Positions 8,391 to 16,462 of a DNA stretch of 35,742 nucleotides are shown here, piece after piece; position 1 is the stretch's first letter; every line of letters starts with the position of its first letter. The notes beneath the pieces were generated by a model. That model worked only from the letters and a program-made list of their open reading frames with translations, searched no databases and was not told where the DNA came from. The position numbers and the translations under genes are program-made. This DNA is from Verrucomicrobiales bacterium (lineage in GTDB: Bacteria; Verrucomicrobiota; Verrucomicrobiia; Verrucomicrobiales; DEV007), in the NCBI GenBank assembly GCA_029210205.1, contig JARGOD010000050.1:1-35742 (forward strand), given 5' to 3'.

Positions 8391-8579
8391 TTAGAGTTGG
8401 ACTTCGCCGGTCGCTCCGCGATAGGCCACAGTTTCTTTGTGGTTTTTGTGACCGACTTGGACTTCGCCCTTAGCACCGCGATACTCAACGAGCTTGGTTT
8501 GCTGCTTCTGCTGAAGCTGTGGGGTGCGTGCATCCTGTTCGAAACTAGCGCCGCGGTAGGTGATTTTTTCGTTCTTCAT
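8391..8579 (-). CDS. Small YRG-repeat protein B (DUF4278-like)
   Basis: The 62-residue product starts MKNEKITYRGASFEQDARTP, close to the usual DUF4278 opening, followed by a glutamine-rich linker and two YRGAxGEV blocks. YRG motifs are at 8-10, 33-35 and 53-55, the same as in the downstream paralogue. The frame is open up to 8762, but the Met at 8579 is chosen because similarity to the paralogue starts there and a purine-rich AAAGAAAGATAAAG precedes it. It is first of the two-gene unit; its upstream region is shared with the divergent sulfatase at 8858. Function unknown. Confidence 0.75.
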   Translation of the reverse strand: MKNEKITYRGASFEQDARTPQLQQKQQTKLVEYRGAKGEVQVGHKNHKETVAYRGATGEVQL

Positions 8580-8857
8580 GGTCTTTATCTTTCTTTGGTT
8601 GGTTAATTGATGAGTGCGGTTTTCACTCTTGTCCCTTTGTATTGCATTCGCTGTGCCAAGTTTTTCAATGGGTGGCTCAACTGCCTGAGGGTGAACGAGA
8701 TAAAAATTACGATTTTTTTGCCCCCGTGAATTCAGGCGCAACTTTGGATAATCACCAACCACGGGGTGATAAGTTCCTTACCGGATGTCTTTTCGAGATT
8801 TGGGAGCGAGAGATCCTTTCCATTGACCTCGCCTTTCCGCTTCCGTAGCTTCCTTCC

Positions 8858-10396
8858 ATGTCGCCGCTCAAAGCCTTTTTTGTTTCTTCTCTAATCTCTC
8901 TTGCTGCTTTCTGTGACGCCGCAGAGAAACCAAACATTCTCGTTATCCTGACCGATGATCATCGTTATGATGCGATGGGATTCCTCGGCCATCCTTTTCT
9001 AGAGACGCCGGCTCTGGATCGCATCGCAGAGGAGGGTGTATATTTTAAAAATGCGGTGGTGACGACTTCACTCTGTTCTCCGAGTCGTGCTTCGATCCTG
9101 ACAGGGCTATATGCGCACAACCATCGCGTCGTCGATAATTACAATCCAATTCCGGAGGGACTTATCTATTTCCCCTCGTATCTTCAGGAGGCTGGTTATG
9201 AAACTTCCTTTGTTGGAAAATGGCACATGGGAGGTGAGATCGATTACCCGCAGCCAGGTTTCGATCATTGGGTGGCATTCAAAGGGCAGGGGGTCTATTT
9301 CGGTGATCCTGCGGAAGCAAAGGTAAAGGGACGCTATGTGCCTCAGGTGAACCGAGATGGTTTCAATGTCAACGGGACCCGTATTCCTCAGGAGGGATAT
9401 ATCACCGATGTACTCACCGATTTTGCGGAAGAATGGCTCGACGGTCGGGCTGGCGACAAGCCATGGATGATGTATCTCTCGCACAAAGCGGTTCATGCTG
9501 ACTTTCTTCCCGCCAACCGTCACGCCTACGCATATGAAGATGAGTATTTTGAGCTGCCTAAAACCTGGAAGGATATGCCCGAGGCCTTTCGTGATGTCCC
9601 GATGTGGGTGCAGAATCAGCACAACAGCCGACATGGTTCGGAATTTGCCTATTACACCGATCTTGACTTGGGAACTTATTACAAGCGCTACTGTGAGACG
9701 GTCAAGGCGGTAGATGAAAGCACCGGGAGAATGCTAAAGATTCTCGAAGACCGCGGCGAACTCGACAACACGGTAATTCTCTACCTCGGAGACAATGGGT
9801 TTCTCTTTGGAGAGAAAGGGCTCATTGACAAGCGCAATGCCTATGATGCATCGGTCAGGATACCGATGTTGATGAGGTATCCGAAAGAGGTCGAGGGCGG
9901 TCAGGTTCTCAATGAAGTTGTCGCCAATATTGATGTTGCCCCGACGATGCTGGATTTTGCCGGAGTTGTCGTTCCTGAACACATGGACGGACTCAGTATG
10001 AAGCCACTCGTCACCGGCTCTTCGAGCGAGTGGCGGGATTACCTTTTATATGAATACTACTGGGAGAGAAATTACCCGCACACACCGACGACACATGCCG
10101 TGCTGGGAGAGCGCTTCAAATACATTCGCTATCATGGAATCTGGGATGTCGATGAACTTTTTGATCTTGAAAAGGATCCTGAGGAGCGAATTAATCTCAT
10201 CAATGATCCTGCTTACAACGATAAAATATCAGAGCTGAATACTCGGCTCTTTGAACTTATTGAGGAAACCGATGGCAACGAAATGCCGCTTCTCCCGGAT
10301 CGTGGAACCAAGTTTCTTCATCGGAAGGAAGGTGGGATCGAGGCGGCCCGGTTTCCTCAGTGGTTCTATCGGGAGCCTGATACTCCGGTCGAATGA
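8858..10396 (+). CDS. Secreted S1-family sulfatase (CSPSR type)
   Basis: A 512-residue formylglycine-dependent sulfatase that hydrolyses sulfate esters, probably on polysaccharides. It begins with a signal peptide (MSPLKAFFVSSLISLAAFCDAA), then the metal-binding LTDDHRYDAMG (Asp33, Asp34) and the maturation motif CSPSRASILTG, where Cys73 is the residue converted to formylglycine. YLGDNGFLFGEKGLIDKRN supplies further metal and active-site residues. Overall it resembles GlcNAc-6-sulfatase-like members, but subfamily and substrate are not decided here. No formylglycine-generating enzyme is encoded nearby. It is divergent from the YRG-repeat genes and the 278 bases between them must hold both promoters, though I found no convincing -35/-10 pair. 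Start chosen at the signal peptide; no Shine-Dalgarno. Confidence 0.95.
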   Translation: MSPLKAFFVSSLISLAAFCDAAEKPNILVILTDDHRYDAMGFLGHPFLETPALDRIAEEGVYFKNAVVTTSLCSPSRASILTGLYAHNHRVVDNYNPIPEGLIYFPSYLQEAGYETSFVGKWHMGGEIDYPQPGFDHWVAFKGQGVYFGDPAEAKVKGRYVPQVNRDGFNVNGTRIPQEGYITDVLTDFAEEWLDGRAGDKPWMMYLSHKAVHADFLPANRHAYAYEDEYFELPKTWKDMPEAFRDVPMWVQNQHNSRHGSEFAYYTDLDLGTYYKRYCETVKAVDESTGRMLKILEDRGELDNTVILYLGDNGFLFGEKGLIDKRNAYDASVRIPMLMRYPKEVEGGQVLNEVVANIDVAPTMLDFAGVVVPEHMDGLSMKPLVTGSSSEWRDYLLYEYYWERNYPHTPTTHAVLGERFKYIRYHGIWDVDELFDLEKDPEERINLINDPAYNDKISELNTRLFELIEETDGNEMPLLPDRGTKFLHRKEGGIEAARFPQWFYREPDTPVE

Positions 10397-10448
10397 CTCC
10401 TTTTTCCTCTCGACCGAAACAGAATTCAGTGACTAGGTTAAAATCTTT

Positions 10449-10637
10449 ATGATCAAGGCCCATCGATTACTCGCATTCTGTCTTCTCTCCTTCAGTTTAG
10501 TTTCGGTGAGTTGCTCTACGAATAGTCAGGAGACGGGTCCTTCTTTTCAAGGGACCCAGAGATCTCAATCGGCTGCAATGACGAGGAAGGATATGCAGAA
10601 TTGGCAGGATCGTACCTTTCGGGAGTCAGCCTATTAA
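10449..10637 (+). CDS. Small putative lipoprotein
   Basis: The 62-residue product has a basic N-terminus (MIKAHR), a hydrophobic stretch and a candidate lipobox ending SVSC with Cys22, followed by a Ser/Gln/Thr-rich tail (MTRKDMQNWQDRTFRESAY). The lipobox lacks the usual Leu at -3, so lipidation is likely but not certain. It lies 52 bases after the sulfatase and 79 bases before the prepilin peptidase, same strand. A small outer-membrane or periplasmic protein; function unknown. Confidence 0.6.
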   Translation: MIKAHRLLAFCLLSFSLVSVSCSTNSQETGPSFQGTQRSQSAAMTRKDMQNWQDRTFRESAY

Positions 10638-10716
10638 CTCCGTGTTTCATCGGTGAGATTCCAATTATTATAAAAACTAGACGTTTTGGATGTCTTAAGC
10701 GATATTTGAAGCGCCT

Positions 10717-11859
10717 ATGGCCCTTTCACAGCCCGAATTCGTCTACCTCTTCGTCCTTCCGTTCTTTGCCTTCGTGATTGGAGCCAGCATCGGATCTTTT
10801 CTCAACGTGGTCATCTACCGGGTTCCAAACGGACTCAGCGTTAACGAGCCGAAGCGATCGTTCTGCCCGAATTGCAAGACTCAGATTCCAGCGAGATATA
10901 ATATTCCTCTGATCACCTGGCTTATGCTTCGCGGGAAGTGCAAGTGGTGTAAAGAGCCCATCGCTTTCCGCTATTTCATGGTGGAGCTGCTCACCGGGAT
11001 CTGTTTCCTGGCGATCTGGCAGAATTCAATTGGAAGCGTCGGCCTCGGCGGGGTAATCGCGCTCTGGGTTCTCGCTTCGTTGTTGATCTCAGCGACTTTC
11101 ATCGACTTTGATCATTTCATTATTCCTGACGGGATTACGATCGGGGGAACCATCGTTGGAATCATTGCCAGTTTCGCCTTCCCGGTTCTCCATGAAGAAG
11201 AAATCTGGTGGAAGGGAGGGCTTCAGGGGATCATTGGTGCAGCTGTTGGATTCGCTCTTCTTTACCTGGTCGTCCTCATGGGAAAGTTGGCCTTCGGAAA
11301 AATCAAACATGAGTTCGATGAGCCCGTTGAGTTCCGAATTTCCCAACCTGGCGGGGAGGATGCACCGATCATGATTCAATTGGGAGAGCACGAGTATGAA
11401 TGGGGCGACGTCTTCTTTCGGAAATGGGATCAACTCATCATGGATATCAAGACACTCTCAATTAATGACGAGGTGAAAGAGTTCGACACCTTTGTCGTGA
11501 CAGGGGACGGCTTTAGCTTGGATGGCGAGCGCCTCGAACTGGAGAGCGTAAAAAAAGTGTCCGGAACGATCATGAGCGCGGTTGTTCCGAGAGAAGCAAT
11601 GGGATTCGGGGATGTGAAGTTTGTCGCCATGATTGGTGCTTTTCTCGGATGGGAGTGTACGTTTTTCACTCTGTTCGCAGCTTCGATCGTGGGAGCAATC
11701 GTTGGCCTCATGCAAAAGTTCGTCGTCAAAGAGGAGTGGTCTCGTCCGCTCCCTTTCGGTCCCTATCTTGCCCTTGGGGCCTTTACGTGGCTGTTTGCCG
11801 GGCCGGCTGTCTGGGTTTGGTATATAGGAGCCTTGCGCTCAGGCCTTATTGGAGAGTAG
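10717..11859 (+). CDS. pilD: Prepilin peptidase (A24 family) with a large insert
   Basis: This inner-membrane aspartyl peptidase cleaves, and usually N-methylates, type IV pilin or type II secretion pseudopilin precursors. The N-terminal domain has GSFLNVVIYRVP (26-37) and two CxxC pairs (Cys50/53, Cys75/78) expected to bind zinc. The catalytic Asp motifs are IDFDHFIIPDG (129-139) and GFGDVK with Asp299. At 380 residues it is about 100 longer than typical; the extra sequence is a hydrophilic segment at about 195-290 between the catalytic motifs, rich in Asp/Glu. Pilin or secretion genes are absent nearby. A possible -10 (TATAAA at 10669-10674) lies upstream. mtnA follows after 9 bases. pilD is used generically; the secretion machine it serves is unknown. 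Confidence 0.93.
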   Translation: MALSQPEFVYLFVLPFFAFVIGASIGSFLNVVIYRVPNGLSVNEPKRSFCPNCKTQIPARYNIPLITWLMLRGKCKWCKEPIAFRYFMVELLTGICFLAIWQNSIGSVGLGGVIALWVLASLLISATFIDFDHFIIPDGITIGGTIVGIIASFAFPVLHEEEIWWKGGLQGIIGAAVGFALLYLVVLMGKLAFGKIKHEFDEPVEFRISQPGGEDAPIMIQLGEHEYEWGDVFFRKWDQLIMDIKTLSINDEVKEFDTFVVTGDGFSLDGERLELESVKKVSGTIMSAVVPREAMGFGDVKFVAMIGAFLGWECTFFTLFAASIVGAIVGLMQKFVVKEEWSRPLPFGPYLALGAFTWLFAGPAVWVWYIGALRSGLIGE

Positions 11860-11868
11860 CCTCCCGGC

Positions 11869-12993
11869 ATGTTAGTAGACGGGAAACCTTATCGAACAGT
11901 CTGGCTCGAATCTGCCGCCCGTTCCGTCGGCATTATTGACCAGCGGAAACTTCCTTTCTCGTTCGAAACTGTTGAGCTGACCTCAACAGAAGAAACAGCG
12001 TCCGCGATTTTGGAAATGTATGTTCGTGGAGCGGGGTGCATCGGCGCCGTGGCGGCTCACGGAATGTATCTCGCTTCGGAAGAGTGTCGTGAAAAGGGGT
12101 TGAGCTCGGTCGACTTTGATGAGTGTTTTCGAAAGAAAGGAAATGAGCTGTGCGCGACCCGTCCAACCGCAGTTAATCTTGAATGGGCTGTAAATAGACA
12201 GATCGAAGCTGTCAGGGAGAAGGACAGCGCCGATGAAAAGGTTCAAATCGCGCGTGACTTGGCCAGGATAATTTCGGACGAAGATGCTACCTGGTGTAAA
12301 CAAATTGGCGAACACGGCCTGGACCTGATCCGAAGCCTGCTCAGTAATAAAGAGAGCGGCGATCCTGTTAATATTCTCACCCATTGTAATGCTGGATGGC
12401 TTGCGTTTGTCGATCATGGGTCTGCCACTTCGCCCATTTATGCCGCGCATGATGCAGGCATTCCGGTTCATGTCTGGGTCGATGAAACTCGCCCGCGGAA
12501 TCAAGGGGCCAGGCTTACGGCGTGGGAGTTGGGGAAGCACGGAGTCCCGCACACTGTGATCCCGGACAATACGGGCGGGCACCTGATGCAGCACGGGATG
12601 GTCGATCTCGTCATCACAGGAACTGACCGGACGACCCATACTGGCGACGTTGCGAATAAGATCGGGACGTATCTCAAGGCACTTGCCGCAAAAGACAATG
12701 GAATCCCTTTTTACGTGGCTCTGCCATCGTCAACGATCGACTGGGAGACCCGTGATGGCGTTGCGGGCGTGCCAATCGAGAAAAGAGGAAGCGAAGAAGT
12801 CGCCATGGTCAGCGGAGTAACCGATGAGAAGATCTACGAAGAAACTGACGTTTGGATTGTTTCGCCCGGCAGTCCTGTTGCAAACTATGCGTTCGATGTC
12901 ACGCCTTCCCGTCTGGTGACAGGACTGATCACGGAGCGAGGGATTTGTGAGGCTTCAGAAAGCGCGATTCACGCGCTTTTTCCAGAGAAATAA
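11869..12993 (+). CDS. mtnA: S-methyl-5-thioribose-1-phosphate isomerase
   Basis: MtnA converts methylthioribose-1-phosphate to methylthioribulose-1-phosphate in methionine salvage (EC 5.3.1.23), in the cytoplasm. The 374-residue sequence has MYVRGAGCIGAVAAHG near the N-terminus, RPTAVNLEWAV (98-108), THCNAGWLA with catalytic Cys173, VDETRPRNQGARLTAWEL, and ITGTDR with catalytic Asp253. These two residues correspond to Cys160 and Asp240 of the Bacillus enzyme with a constant offset of 13. It starts 9 bases after the prepilin peptidase stop, so the two are probably co-transcribed although functionally unrelated. No other methionine-salvage gene is in the window. Confidence 0.96.
   Translation: MLVDGKPYRTVWLESAARSVGIIDQRKLPFSFETVELTSTEETASAILEMYVRGAGCIGAVAAHGMYLASEECREKGLSSVDFDECFRKKGNELCATRPTAVNLEWAVNRQIEAVREKDSADEKVQIARDLARIISDEDATWCKQIGEHGLDLIRSLLSNKESGDPVNILTHCNAGWLAFVDHGSATSPIYAAHDAGIPVHVWVDETRPRNQGARLTAWELGKHGVPHTVIPDNTGGHLMQHGMVDLVITGTDRTTHTGDVANKIGTYLKALAAKDNGIPFYVALPSSTIDWETRDGVAGVPIEKRGSEEVAMVSGVTDEKIYEETDVWIVSPGSPVANYAFDVTPSRLVTGLITERGICEASESAIHALFPEK
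12959..12981 (+). terminator. Terminator-like hairpin inside the mtnA 3' end
   Basis: AAAGCGCG (12959-12966), a 5-base loop and CGCGCTTT (12972-12979) form an 8-bp stem ending in five T's (12977-12981), all before the mtnA stop codon at 12991. If active it would end transcription within or at the end of mtnA and separate it from lipA. Confidence 0.4.
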
Positions 12994-13005
12994 TCCGATT
13001 TTCGG

Positions 13006-13030
13006 CGTATCGGTCTAGGCGAACGATACG
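13006..13030. other. Inverted repeat in the lipA leader
   Basis: CGTATCG (13006-13012) and CGATACG (13024-13030) are perfect inverted 7-mers around an 11-base spacer, ending 9 bases before the lipA ATG. No T-run follows. It could be an operator or a 5'-UTR hairpin limiting translation. Confidence 0.35.
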
Positions 13031-13039
13031 ATAATTTCC

Positions 13040-13945
13040 ATGCCCGTTAAAATCGATCCCAGCCTGCACCAAGAGAAGAAGCCGCCCTGGATTCGGGTTC
13101 GGCTTCCCAATAATCCTGTTTTTTGGGATACCAAAGGATTGATCGACGATTTAAATCTCGTCACGGTATGTGAAGAGGCTCAATGCCCGAACCGCTGGGA
13201 GTGTTGGGGACAGGGGACTGCGACGATGATGATTGCAGGTGATCGATGCACTCGCGCCTGTGGATTCTGCGCAGTCGATACACGACGTCCCATGGCACTG
13301 GAGGACGATGAACCAGATCGTGTTGCTGAAGCGGTCAAGCGAATGAAGCTCAATCATGTTGTCATCACTGCGGTAGCCCGTGATGACTTGCCCGATGGTG
13401 GAGCATGTCATTTCGCGAACACTATTTACAAGACACGAGAGGTCAATCCTGACACGGTAGTCGAGGTTTTGGTGCCCGACTTTATTGGGAAAGATGACGC
13501 CCTTTGGGTGGTCATGGAGGCGGCCCCCGAAATATTTAACCACAATATGGAGACAGTGGAAAGGCTCACCCCGGTGGCGCGATCAAAAGCTGAATACTGG
13601 CGTTCACTGGCCGTTCTCAAAAGTGCAAAGCGAATGGCAAGGGAGATGGGGAATCGTTGCGCTACAAAAAGCGGAATCATGTTGGGGCTGGGCGAGAAAG
13701 AGGAGGAGATCGTCAAGACGATGGACGATCTCCGTGATCACGACGTGACCGTTTTGACGATGGGCCAGTATCTGCGCCCATCTGAGAAGCATTTACCCGT
13801 GGTTGAATACATTGCTCCCGACGTTTTTGAGCGCTACAAAGAAATTGGATTAGAGAAGGGATTTCGTCATGTCGCTTCGGGGCCACTTGTTCGAAGCTCG
13901 TATCATGCTGCCGATTTCAAGCCGGAGCTCGACTTGGACGAGTAA
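13040..13945 (+). CDS. lipA: Lipoyl synthase
   Basis: This radical-SAM enzyme inserts two sulfurs into protein-bound octanoyl groups to make lipoyl cofactor (EC 2.8.1.8). Both iron-sulfur sites are visible: the auxiliary cluster motif C-x4-C-x5-C (Cys44, Cys49, Cys55 in CEEAQCPNRWEC) and the radical-SAM CxxxCxxC (Cys70, Cys74, Cys77 in CTRACGFC). The C-terminal RSSY (about 285-288), which contributes a Ser ligand to the auxiliary cluster, is present. Length 301 is normal for the family. It follows mtnA by 46 bases. No lipB or lipoyl-dependent dehydrogenase gene is nearby, and nothing looks unusual in the protein. Confidence 0.97.
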   Translation: MPVKIDPSLHQEKKPPWIRVRLPNNPVFWDTKGLIDDLNLVTVCEEAQCPNRWECWGQGTATMMIAGDRCTRACGFCAVDTRRPMALEDDEPDRVAEAVKRMKLNHVVITAVARDDLPDGGACHFANTIYKTREVNPDTVVEVLVPDFIGKDDALWVVMEAAPEIFNHNMETVERLTPVARSKAEYWRSLAVLKSAKRMAREMGNRCATKSGIMLGLGEKEEEIVKTMDDLRDHDVTVLTMGQYLRPSEKHLPVVEYIAPDVFERYKEIGLEKGFRHVASGPLVRSSYHAADFKPELDLDE

Positions 13946-14002
13946 TTTTGAACCGAATTTTCATGAGGTCGTCCAATCAGTTGATGACGTGATGCGATTC
14001 CA

Positions 14003-14031
14003 TTTTTGTGATCTAAGCCATGTGTTATACT
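14003..14031 (+). promoter_or_regulatory. Candidate extended -10 promoter for the ankyrin/L,D-transpeptidase gene
   Basis: TG-T-TATACT (14023-14031) is a good extended -10 element 64 bases upstream of the ATG at 14095. The -35 region (TTTTTG, spacing about 17) is poor, as allowed for extended -10 promoters. The 149-base gap after lipA fits an independent transcription start. Confidence 0.4.
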
Positions 14032-14094
14032 CACGCTGAAAATGAAATGATTCAGAAAGACCAACACCCTGCTTTTTCCGAAGATTGATTTGTC

Positions 14095-16413
14095 ATGAAG
14101 CCTGCCGGTTTTCTTTTTCGAACAGCTCTTCTCGGCTTGTTTACCCTTTCGCTCCTCGCCGGAGCGATTGTGACCGATTACTACCTCCGGCACGAAGTTA
14201 CTCGCCAGGCGAAACGCTTCCTCGCGCAGAACGAGATTGAACTTACACCTGCGAGCGCAATTGCTGCGGCGAGAAAAGGGGAAGTGGTACTTCTCGAAAA
14301 GCTTGAGCAGGCAGGTCTTGGTCTGGGCCTTTCCGATGATGGTGGAAAGACGCCACTTCTCGCAGCGGTTCAGGAGAAGAATCTTCAGGCAGTCAATTTT
14401 CTGATCAACCGGGCTCAAGTTAAAGAGAGTATCAATGAGTTTACTGATACCGGGAGAAGAACTCCGTTGGCGGCCGCGCTAATGGATCGCGATTTCGAAC
14501 TTGCTGATCGATTGATTGCCGCAGGTGCCAGCCCTGACGTTGACAAGGAGGCTGGATTGCCTTTCCTCACCCATGCCGTTCGCGAGGGAGACAATGAGAT
14601 GATCGACTATCTCCTCGCGAATTCCGCGAGTGTTGAATACCGCAGTGCTGAACCCGTTGGAGCTCTCTCTGTTGCCGCCTCAAACCGCGACTTTACTGTC
14701 ATGAAGCGCCTTCTTGAAGGAGGCGCTACTCCAGACGCGCGAGGCCTTTCAGGCAAGCCGCTCCTCATCGAGGCAGTCAAGGAGGATGATAGGAAACTAT
14801 TCAATTTGCTTGTTGAGAATAGCGCCGACGTTCACGTGACTGTAGGAGAGACGGCTGGGCGCGAGACTTCGGCCCTTAGCTATGCCATTGACAATGGGAA
14901 TCGAGGCATGCAAGCCGTCCTTCTCGGGGAAGGGGCTTCACCCAATGTTTATAGCGTGAATGGAGAGCCACTATTTCACGAAGTCGTCGAAAACGGTGAT
15001 CTTGATACCGCGGCTCTTCTGCTTCGGCATAAAGCTGATCCAAATGTTTCTTCAAGCAGTGGGATGACTCCCCTCAAGTCCGCGATTCGTCAGGAGTCGC
15101 TCGATCTGGTCGATCTCCTTCTCGAGAATGGCGCGGATCCATCCTTCGCGACCGACCGGGCTGATCCACCACTCCTTGCGGCTATCGGGCTTGGAAACAT
15201 TGCGGCCGTTAATCAGCTTATTATCGCCGGCGCAAAGCTTGATGCAGCATCTTTGTTGGCCGCTTCCTATGAACGCCGCGATGACCCGCTCATGAGCCTA
15301 CTTCTCAATGCCGGTGCAGATCCCGAGTCGCTCGTCCCCGGGACAGAGACAAGGGTTTTTGATCTTGCGGTTCAAGACGGTGCGACCGGCGCGGTGAGGA
15401 CGCTTCTCGATGCCGGAGCTAACATTGGCGATAACCTCTGGGCCGCCCTCCTCACGGGTCAGGATGATTTGATTCGCTTAATTCTCGATGCCGGGGCCGA
15501 TCCGAGGCAGGCCGGCCCGGCCGGACAGGACCCTTTGAATTTCTGCTTAACAAATCAGCGATACAAAGCAGCCCGAATTCTTCTTGCCGGAGGCGCAGAC
15601 CCGGATGCGCGTTTTGATTCCGACGAGACCTGGCTTTCAAAATCCATTCGGGAGGGGAATGCTCCGATCGCGAAGGCATTGGTCGAGGCGGGAGCAAGTG
15701 TGGAGGGAGTGAAAGCGCGAGATGGTCATACCTTGTTGGGATGGGCCGTTGCGCACGAAATGGCTGATGTGGTGAGGGCGCTTCTTGAAGCGGGCGCCAA
15801 TCCTGACGCGGACGAGCGATATCCCGCGCGTTCGGAGTTTCGCGAAAAGTTTGAAAGTAAGACCTTCCGATATCACTTGCAGGTTGATCGGAGAATCCGT
15901 CCTATCATGATGGCTGCAGCCCACCGGAATCATGAAATAGCCCAGATCCTGATGGATGGAGGAGCGAATGGCAGAGCTTATACTCCAAAGTATCTCATGG
16001 CGGCGATTATTGGGTCGTGGTACAAGGACGCGGACATTCAGCAAATCGCTCTCCTCGGCAAAGTGCCGGAGGTCCAACCGAGAAAGGTTGTGGTCGATCT
16101 TTCATCGCAACGAGTCACCTTGTATGAGAATGGCGTTGCAACGTATTCAACCCGCTGTTCGACTGGAAAGTCCGGCTATCGAACGCCCACCGGCGATTAT
16201 GTGATCAGTGACCGCAACCGTCATCACACTTCCTCTATTTACGGATCAAGCATGCCCTACTTTCAACGTTTCAGTTACAGTGCGTTCGGACTGCATCAGG
16301 GTTATGTCCCCAATTATCCGGCCTCCCATGGCTGCATTCGTCTGCCCTACGAGAGTGCCCGCTACCTGTTTGGCAAACTTCAGGTAGGCGACTACGCCGT
16401 TATACAGCCTTAA
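14095..16413 (+). CDS. Membrane-anchored ankyrin-repeat L,D-transpeptidase (YkuD)
   Basis: The 772-residue protein begins with an N-terminal membrane segment (about residues 6-27, FRTALLGLFTLSLLAGAIV) that should place the rest in the periplasm. About 17 ankyrin-type repeats follow, from residue 60 to 640, with typical signatures such as TPLKSAI, LLLENGADPS and ALLEAGANPD. Residues about 662-772 form a YkuD L,D-transpeptidase domain: VVVDLSSQRVTLYENG, STGKSGYRTPTGDY, and the active site SHGCIRLP with Cys747. Such enzymes make 3-3 peptidoglycan cross-links or attach proteins to peptidoglycan. The repeats may bind envelope proteins and position the enzyme, which is inference. It stands alone between lipA and the convergent gatA; no Shine-Dalgarno is seen. 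Confidence 0.93.
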   Translation: MKPAGFLFRTALLGLFTLSLLAGAIVTDYYLRHEVTRQAKRFLAQNEIELTPASAIAAARKGEVVLLEKLEQAGLGLGLSDDGGKTPLLAAVQEKNLQAVNFLINRAQVKESINEFTDTGRRTPLAAALMDRDFELADRLIAAGASPDVDKEAGLPFLTHAVREGDNEMIDYLLANSASVEYRSAEPVGALSVAASNRDFTVMKRLLEGGATPDARGLSGKPLLIEAVKEDDRKLFNLLVENSADVHVTVGETAGRETSALSYAIDNGNRGMQAVLLGEGASPNVYSVNGEPLFHEVVENGDLDTAALLLRHKADPNVSSSSGMTPLKSAIRQESLDLVDLLLENGADPSFATDRADPPLLAAIGLGNIAAVNQLIIAGAKLDAASLLAASYERRDDPLMSLLLNAGADPESLVPGTETRVFDLAVQDGATGAVRTLLDAGANIGDNLWAALLTGQDDLIRLILDAGADPRQAGPAGQDPLNFCLTNQRYKAARILLAGGADPDARFDSDETWLSKSIREGNAPIAKALVEAGASVEGVKARDGHTLLGWAVAHEMADVVRALLEAGANPDADERYPARSEFREKFESKTFRYHLQVDRRIRPIMMAAAHRNHEIAQILMDGGANGRAYTPKYLMAAIIGSWYKDADIQQIALLGKVPEVQPRKVVVDLSSQRVTLYENGVATYSTRCSTGKSGYRTPTGDYVISDRNRHHTSSIYGSSMPYFQRFSYSAFGLHQGYVPNYPASHGCIRLPYESARYLFGKLQVGDYAVIQP

Positions 16414-16462
16414 TCGCATTCTTGTCGGAGAAGGCTGCGAGAGGCGGATCCCCGGCGGTTCT

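Noticed and set aside
8391-8762. 123-residue open frame as the YRG protein B gene
   Set aside because: The extra 61 N-terminal residues show no similarity to the paralogue; the internal Met at 8579 gives the same length and motif register.
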